Assembly: GCA_000310025.1 (NCBI GenBank)
Contig: FN649737.1
Coordinates: 3,006,649-3,019,145 of the forward strand
DNA: 12,497 nt
Origin: Ectocarpus siliculosus
Lineage: Eukaryota; Sar; Phaeophyceae; Ectocarpales; Ectocarpaceae
Direction of reading: 5' to 3'
Shown here: piece by piece, positions 7,291 through 12,497 of the stretch
How positions within the stretch are numbered: the stretch's first letter is position 1
Layout of the letters: each line of letters begins with the position of its first letter
The notes under the pieces: model-generated
Told to the model about the DNA's origin: nothing
The model's input: only the letters and a program-made list of their open reading frames with translations
The model's database searches: none
Translations under genes and position numbers: made by a program

Positions 7291-7335
7291 TGTACTGTTA
7301 CGGTTTTTTGTACTGGTACGGTTTTTTGTACTGGT
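7291..7335. repeat. 18-bp tandem repeat, about 2.5 copies
   Basis: TGTACTG(T/G)TACGGTTTTT recurs at 7291 and 7309 and begins again at 7327, an 18-base period. The third copy decays into TGTACTGGTAATTTACGG. It encodes only a Phe/Val/Leu shadow peptide. Confidence 0.85.
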
Positions 7336-8233
7336 AATTTACGGTTTTAGTCAAAGTGGTCGACAGAGAGTCAGCACAACAACAACCAACCCTTCAAAAG
7401 TGGGGAAAAACACAAGCAGCATCCCTAAGACAATGGAGGAGCACGCAGGCCTCGCACAATAAGGGCTGCACAGACAGACACAGCAGACAGACACAGACAG
7501 CGCTGGGTACACCCACCTCCTGTACCCGGTGAGGGGGGGGGAGGAGAGGGGGGGGCGCCGGCTCATGTATAGGGAGGGATCTTGCGGTAGGTGGAATATG
7601 TAATGCAATGGGCCATGTCTGCTGTACAATGGCAGACCCGGAGCAGACGGCCAGTCATGCCGTTCATGTAGCAACGGAGCGAGTGATACCATGCGCAGGT
7701 TTCTCCCAGCCAAATAGTGTAGTTGCGGCAGGCTGCACACTACAGACTCGGTCGAGAGCGATCCACCCTTTCGGCGACCCCGCGAAATGAAAAGCTCTTC
7801 GTTCTGCTGTGCACTCCGCGCGGGTGTGCGGCTGCTGGATGAAAGAGCTGTCTCGGAGCCGGTCTGTACAGCCCGTGGGCGGTTGAATGTGCACTGAAAA
7901 GTTCAAAGTCTGAAGAGCCTTCAGACTGGGCGCACGAGGTAAAGGCTGGAGCCTGGGGTTGCTGCAGCCGTCGGAAGTGGAGGCTGGAGGTGTCAAGCAT
8001 GGCAGCCGCTCTTGGTTCAAAGCGGGTCTGTGGGTACAGAGAGAGAACACACAGACACGCTCCATCTTGACTACTCGTTAGCAGACAAAAAGCTGCCTCA
8101 TTTAGATGTGGCGGTGGACGTGGCAACCCATTAATTTGTCTTTCTCACATGCTGCATCAGACCTCCGCTCCCATCGCTCTGAGTCGTCGCTGTCGCCGCT
8201 CCTGGTGCGTCTGATTGAAGACACCGCCGCAGC
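7336..8233. other. Intergenic, low-complexity region upstream of the kinase gene
   Basis: Contains a CAGACA-type repeat (7468-7500), a G-rich block (7530-7556, runs of 9 and 8 G), and a perfect 9-bp hairpin with a 3-base loop (AGTCTGAAG-AGC-CTTCAGACT, 7907-7927). Overlapping minus-strand frames of 128-133 codons at 7664-8126 have no recognisable domain and conflict with each other, so none is called. Confidence 0.45.
7907..7927. other. Perfect short hairpin
   Basis: AGTCTGAAG pairs with CTTCAGACT across the loop AGC, nine contiguous pairs. It could be a protein-binding palindrome or chance; it is not followed by a T run on either strand. Confidence 0.45.
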
Positions 8234-8701
8234 GTGCATCCGGCATGTACAACCCTGCTGCTGCCGGGTGTTGGCATAGCAGCTGCACACGCCGCTCCAG
8301 CGCTCCTCCCGCTGCATCTAGAGCGCGCAGCAGCCTCCCGTCGTAGGCATTGCGCAGCAAGCGTCCGTGCCCGCAGCATCGCCTGCCTCGCTATGGACTT
8401 GCTGCGTCCTGCGCTCAGTCGCTTGCTTGGTTCGCGCTTCGTCGGGGGGGGGGAGAAAACAGACCGCCACTATACCCCAGGTCCCCGGAGGTCCCCTACC
8501 TTGTTCTTGCGCATGGGTTATGCATTCACGGAGCCCCCTCTTTGGTGTCTTTGGCACGCGGGCGGAGACCGCCACAGGGCACGACAACTGCTGTCCTTCC
8601 CCCTGCCCTGCGCTTGGAGACCGGGGCTTGTCTTGTCTCTGTCGTCGGAATTGCACCACCCCTCTCAGGCGGGGAAGGGGCAATCACACCATCGGCCCAT
8701 C
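8234..8701 (+). promoter_or_regulatory. Probable 5' leader and promoter region of the kinase gene
   Basis: GC-rich sequence directly upstream of the kinase ATG. It stays open in the kinase frame from an ATG at 8234 (156 extra codons), but the predicted extension is Arg/Pro/Cys/Leu-rich low-quality peptide and would bury the myristoylation-type start. I therefore read it as untranslated leader or promoter. No TATA element or initiator is clear. G9 run at 8444-8452. Confidence 0.4.
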
Positions 8702-8797
8702 ATGGGCAACCCCGTGAGCAAGAGCCAGGAGTTCATGGAGCAACGAGAGAGAAGCAACACGGAGTACCGGAAGCAGGGAACCCTGTCTATGAACCTG
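8702..8797 (+). CDS. Kinase exon 1 (start exon)
   Basis: 32 codons ending AACCTG|GTAAGG, phase 0. ATG at 8702 has a G at +4 and gives MGNPVSKSQEFMEQRERSNT followed by EYRKQGTLSMNL. I chose this start because Gly2, Ser6 and Lys7 fit the N-myristoyltransferase consensus, even though the frame is open further upstream to 8234. No Cys follows Gly2, so a neighbouring palmitoylation site is absent. Confidence 0.78.
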
Positions 8798-11553
8798 GTA
8801 AGGCCGGAAAGTGTATTGCTGGTGCTGCTCTCTCTCCCTAACCCAATTTTGTCACTTTTCCCGACAGTGAGAGGGGGGGCAGGGCAACAGGGCGGCTGGT
8901 GTCGTCTAAGCCCCGCGCGTGAATCGGCGTCTCGGTGGCGGTTGCTCCTCTGGTAGTCGCGCATGCTGGGGGAGAAGTTGGGCGGGCGCCTTCGCTGCCG
9001 GAACCCTTTCGGAATACGCACACACTCTCGTCACAGCAAGTAACGAATATTGTCGTCGCCCCCTTCTTTTTTCTTCATGAGACTTCTTGTGTAGATTTTT
9101 GACCTGTTGGGTCTCATCTTCATCTGTCTACCTGCTGCTGCTGATGGTATGTATATGGCAAAAGGCCTCCGTCTTCTTCATTTCTTTTTAGTCAGTGCTG
9201 CTGCTGCTGCTGCTGCTGCTGCTCATAAATTGGCCCTGATGACGCTACGCTGCCTCTGCTAAGAGGCCATCTGCGACTGCTGCTGGGTTGCTTCTTGTGC
9301 TCAACTCTCGGTTTTCTCCCCTCGCCTTCTCATCGCAGGTGCGAGAGGAATTCAATCGCGATATACAGGAGGTGTACGACCTGAGGTGAGTGAGGGATCA
9401 CAGCAGCAGCAGGATGCGTGTGTCATTTTCCTTCTTGCTCTGTCCTCGTGTGTGCGTTTTTGCGTACTAGAAAAACCGTTCCGATCTGTGCTCAGTGCGC
9501 CTTACACACTATTCCGTACATTCAGGTTCCAAGCCTCTTTGATACTGCTTGCTGTACATACATAGCGTCACCTACTCAACCTCTTTCGTCAGAAAATGTA
9601 CATGTATGTATGAAAAGGAACAAACAGCCTGCTGGTGAGGATGAGAATTGTCACTGATCGTTGTGCGAGGCGCAGCGGGGCGCAGCATCAGCAGCAGCTG
9701 TTTCAACAACAAGCAGTTCACGCTTTTGTAGGAGCCCCAGCGACGACACTATTTACTACACACACGCGTTGCGGAGCTTTGCCACAGGGACGGTGGCACC
9801 TTTTTTCGAAGTGTTGATCGCGGACGATCTCTCTGCTCTCTTGCAGTTACACACCCTTCGCTTTTCGAATTTCAAACACCTGGATGCTTGGGGGGTCCGT
9901 TTCGACACAGCTCACCTCGTTACGACTATATTGTACCGACGATGGGGTGTCACGTGCGACGAGGATTCAGCGCCCACCAGCAGTGCGAAAAGCGCGCAGT
10001 GCTCGTGCGACGGTTTGGTGTACGTTCTGGTTCACGAGGGCCGATAGCGATGGTGCGGCGAGAGCGCGTCGTGGAGCTCGGCGCCTCCCGACTGCTGGGT
10101 TGATTAACTTTCGTTCTTGCCACACCGGTAGTAGCGTTTCGATTGCTGACCCGAGAACACAGCGGTACACCCGCGTGCCCCCTGTTCATGACCAATGGAA
10201 GGGGTTAAGCAACGGATGTTGCCGTGCCACCCCGCCCTCCCCTGCCACTGTGAGTCGGAGGCGTACCCGCTGCCCATTTCGACGGGTTTTTGCTGTCCCG
10301 TGTGACGCAAGGCGGATGGCGGTCGCCTTGTATCGGTTGGAGCAGTTGGTGGTGGAGGTATCTGCAGGGTACAGGAAGTCAAAACGAGGTTGTTGCACCT
10401 TTTGAGCGACAGCAGTGACAGCAGCCGACACAACAACACCGACAGCACGAAGAACAAAGAAACAGCCTCGACAGCGACGCAACCACCCGTACCATTAGCA
10501 AAAAATGACGGCGACGACAACACCACCACCGCCACCACCACGAAGAACTGTTTGATAAATAGTAGCCGAGATTACGAGATCTCCGGTTTTATATCATACT
10601 GGTAGGCCGTATTGCTGCTGTGCCCCGCCGGGGCCGTGTTGGGCCGTGCAAGGCGAGCCCACCGCCTAGTAGCGTGTTGCGTGTCGTTCACCAGATCCCA
10701 CCTCCCACCTGCACCTTTGTACCTTGGTACCTGCTGAACACGTGCTGGTGAGCATGACCTCTCACTTTCCCAGAGAGTTGTCATGTCGTGTGACTGGCAT
10801 CGAGGCGCCGAGCTGTGTTCCCTGTTGAGCGAACCCGCTCGTCTCGCATGTAGACTGCCAACGCAACGTACAGTGATGATACGTCTACTGGTGCGAACAT
10901 GCACAGCCTGTGTGTGCGGAGTAAAAGCTTTGGGGCACCGTCCCCCGTTGAAAGCTATCGGCAGGCTCGTGCGTGGAAAATTCTCTGTAGGCTATGTGCG
11001 GGAAGTTTACCTTCTGCAGTTAATTTCTGCTGGTTTTGTGCCCGCGTCTTGTTTGTTTTGTGAGAATCCCTGTGCTTCTTTGGCGACGGAAACGGCTAGG
11101 TTGGTACTGCAGCACGCGAACATCTCCCACCCTCTCGAGCTATTTGTTGATATTTTGCGATCGGGTGTTTTTGTTTCATCCGCACACACCCCGCACAATA
11201 TTGTACACGGAGAGCACGCCTGCCCTGCGCACACAACACACGTTTCGCTTCTCATGAGTGGCTTGCTTTCCGCAGCGCGACCGAAAATGCGTCTCATCTT
11301 TTTCTTGATGCGTGAACGGCTGATTTCCTACTCTGGCTGTTGCTGTTGCACGCGCGGATTCCGAGTGTCGTTCGACTTGGTGATCATCGCCTTATGCGTA
11401 GCAAATTTTTCGTCTTAATTACCATGTATTTTTTTGTTGACTGTTGATTGGTTGGTTTGTTTTTCCAGGTCGGGGGAGCTGCTCGGGAAGGGAGGCTTCG
11501 GGACTGTCAGAGTCGTCACGCATAAGGCGACGCAAAACAAGTATGCGCTAAAG
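8702..11553 (+). CDS. Serine/threonine protein kinase, CDPK/CAMK-like, N-terminal part (three exons)
   Basis: Rebuilt as join(8702..8797, 9339..9385, 11469..11553) in phases 0 and 2, leaving in phase 0; 76 codons are visible. Order: MGNPVSK, a myristoylation consensus with Gly2, Ser6 and Lys7; a charged linker; VREEFNRDIQEVYDLRSGEL leading into the first kinase strand; the Gly-rich loop LGKGGFGTV; and YALK, whose Lys should bind ATP phosphates. Known of the families: N-myristoylated kinases with this start and an 'xxVYDLxxxLGxGxFG' entry are typical of calcium-dependent protein kinases of algae, plants and alveolates, which phosphorylate targets at membranes on Ca2+ signals. The HRD and DFG motifs and any EF hands lie beyond the window, so CDPK is likely but unproven. 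Kinase identity itself is strong. Confidence 0.82.
8798..9338 (+). other. Kinase intron 1 with CTG microsatellite
   Basis: 541 bp, GTAAGG to a good acceptor (CCCTCGCCTTCTCATCGCAG). It contains a pure (TGC)9 tract at 9196-9222 and several TGCTGCTG clusters nearby (9131-9144, 9276-9287). No exon needed for the frame is missing here. Confidence 0.7.
9196..9222 (+). repeat. CTG/CAG microsatellite
   Basis: Nine uninterrupted TGC units inside kinase intron 1. Triplet tracts of the same type recur across the window (5263-5280, 6320-6331, 3909-3960), so this seems to be a general feature of the genome. Confidence 0.95.
9339..9385 (+). CDS. Kinase exon 2 (47-bp micro-exon)
   Basis: Acceptor CATCGCAG|GTGCGA, donor CTGAG|GTGAGT (strong consensus). 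It enters in phase 0 and leaves in phase 2. It encodes VREEFNRDIQEVYDL plus two bases of the Arg codon. VYDL is the lead-in to the kinase N-lobe and joins directly to the Gly-loop exon, which supports this very short exon. Confidence 0.82.
9386..11468 (+). other. Kinase intron 2, 2083 bp, with unexplained open frames
   Basis: From GTGAGT to TTGTTTTTCCAG. It holds triplet-rich sequence (CAGCAG near 9400-9412 and 9686-9697, an AGC/GAC cluster at 10405-10450, an ACC/GCC cluster at 10513-10545). It also has a phase-compatible open stretch after a strong acceptor-like TCTCTTGCAG at 9846, running to 10402, and a 211-codon ATG frame at 10783-11418. No recognised domain in either. Removing the whole region gives a perfect kinase N-lobe, so it is treated as intron. 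Confidence 0.65.
11469..11553 (+). CDS. Kinase exon 3 (Gly-rich loop and ATP-binding Lys)
   Basis: 85 bp; acceptor TTTTTCCAG|GTCGGG, donor CTAAAG|GTGAGC. It encodes SGELLGKGGFGTVRVVTHKA followed by TQNKYALK. The loop GKGGFGTV matches GxGxxGxV, and K28 of the exon product is the conserved VAIK-type lysine of the beta-3 strand. This is the decisive evidence for a protein kinase. The exon ends exactly after that lysine in phase 0. Confidence 0.9.
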
Positions 11554-12497
11554 GTGAGCTTTTGTTTTTTGGTCTGGTGTCATCGCACGAAAGCTCCTCC
11601 TCTGTGACCCTGGCCGGCTTTATGCGTCCAGAAATGACAACGACAGAAGGTACATAATAACTGACCTTATCCAGATAGATGATGGGGGAATGCACGCACA
11701 TTGCAGGCTGAAGCGCCCGAGAAAGTTGCGCCGACGGCCGTAGCTTGCTAGGGTAGAGCGTCGACGGTGGGTTGCACATCTTGCATGCATTGTTTTTGGA
11801 CGCAGGCAGCAATAACACAGCAGCTTGGCGTTTTTGACGTCCGCTTCGGGGGGGTGACATGCACAACACCGCCCTCCGAACTTAGAACCGTTTACACTCG
11901 ATCAATTTTGATAAATACAATGCACAAGTTTCCATTCGCTTCAAGGGAGAGCGTCTCGCTGCTGCAAGCGTGGCCAGAACACCGGTACCATTGGTCACGG
12001 GCAGGGGACAACTATCCCGTCGGGGGGAGGAGGATGCTCCTGTCAAGCGCGCGGTAGGCTCTTCAGACCATTGGCCTCTCCCATGGTCCAATGGCGAGGT
12101 GGGAGCGGTACGGGGGGATATTTCGTCGGCCCTGGCGGCTTCCCACAACCTTGGCAGAGATGCGGGGGAACGTGCGCGTGCGAGGGGGGGGGGAACGCGA
12201 CGAGGAATACGCCTTTTCCTTGTGTGTCCGCGTTGGCTGTCCTGATGGAAGATTGATCAAGGCAGTCCATCCGGCGTCATGACTTTTTTTTTGTTTTCCA
12301 GCCGGCCGGCCCGTCAAAAGAGTCGCCACACCATCCTGTTGCTGCTGAGAAAGCCGTTGGGCGGAGAGGAGCACGGGTGTAGGGTACGCCTCCTTCTAGT
12401 TGTCAATTCTGGTGTGCCCCCCCCTCCCAAAAAAAGCGACGCGGGAGAGAACGCAGCCACCCCGGCTGCGATAAAAACTCGACCGCCTTATCGAGGG
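11554..12497 (+). other. Kinase intron 3 and following sequence
   Basis: Begins GTGAGC. No stretch resembling the kinase alpha-C helix or later motifs is found to the right edge, so the intron probably continues or the gene has an unusual insert. The best acceptor is at 12301 (T9 G T4 CCAG). Also present: poly-G tracts (12022-12027, 12185-12191) and an imperfect palindromic patch CCATTGG..CCAATGG (12069-12095). Confidence 0.55.
12302..12376 (+). CDS. Doubtful kinase exon 4 candidate
   Basis: A textbook acceptor (GACTTTTTTTTTGTTTTCCAG) is followed in the right phase by PAGPSKESPHHPVAAEKAVG and then RRGAR, open until a TAG at 12380-12382. A possible weak donor is ACGG|GTGTAG. The peptide is Pro/Ala/Lys-rich and does not resemble the segment that normally follows the kinase lysine. 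It would have to be a loop insert, an alternative exon, or a false site. Confidence 0.2.

Noticed and set aside
7351-8126. Protein-coding gene on the minus strand (overlapping frames of 128-133 codons)
   Set aside because: Two frames overlap each other antisense to low-complexity DNA, with no domain, no splice signals and no consistent composition.
8234-8701. A 156-residue N-terminal extension of the kinase, such as a targeting peptide
   Set aside because: The composition is GC-driven Arg/Pro/Cys/Leu sequence without a clear signal or transit pattern, and the downstream ATG gives a fitting myristoylation site.
11703-11760. Kinase exon 4 after ACATTGCAG at 11695-11703
   Set aside because: In the required phase it reads AEAPEKVAPTAVAC then a stop, with no donor in between and no kinase alpha-C features.
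1-12497. CRISPR array, tRNA, rRNA or bacterial-type operon
   Set aside because: No evenly spaced identical repeats with unique spacers, no cloverleaf with CCA-type end or anticodon arm, no rRNA cores and no ribosome-binding-site-led gene chains were seen.

Overview
The window looks like nuclear DNA of a eukaryote with long introns. It has mixed base composition, runs of A/T and G/C, many imperfect CAG/CTG and AAC/ACC triplet tracts, and GT..AG introns of about 0.2 to 2.1 kb separating very short exons. Two partial, divergently transcribed genes can be rebuilt from reading frame, splice sites and intron phase. On family content and style I infer an alga of the stramenopile type, possibly a brown alga of the Ectocarpus kind; this is a guess from general features, not a match. 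I see no bacterial-type operons, rRNA, tRNA or CRISPR.

Left part (1-4333, minus strand): four phase-compatible exons of a pentatricopeptide-repeat (PPR) protein, about 4079-4333, 3723-3829, 2178-2315 and 789-894. Together they encode the end of one PPR motif, three nearly complete motifs and the first 22 residues of another. The gene continues past base 1, and its 5' end was not found. Its introns hold tandem arrays, one of which contains a copy of a real splice-acceptor boundary, plus a dispersed repeat.

Middle part (4334-8701): no convincing host gene. The main structure, 5181-6510, has two direct repeats of about 275 bp flanking a disrupted open frame and a 125-bp inverted repeat with only 5 mismatches. 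It resembles a non-autonomous or degenerate mobile element, or a hairpin-RNA locus. The rest is low-complexity sequence, short tandem repeats and small hairpins.

Right part (8702-12497, plus strand): the first three exons (8702-8797, 9339-9385, 11469-11553) of a serine/threonine protein kinase. It has an N-myristoylation-type start (MGNPVSK), a Gly-rich loop (GKGGFG) and the ATP-binding lysine (YALK). The layout suggests a calcium-dependent (CDPK/CAMK-type) kinase, but the catalytic core and any EF hands lie beyond the window. Intron 2 (2083 bp) contains two long open frames that I cannot assign.

The two genes have no evident functional link: one should act on organellar RNA, the other in membrane-associated signalling.
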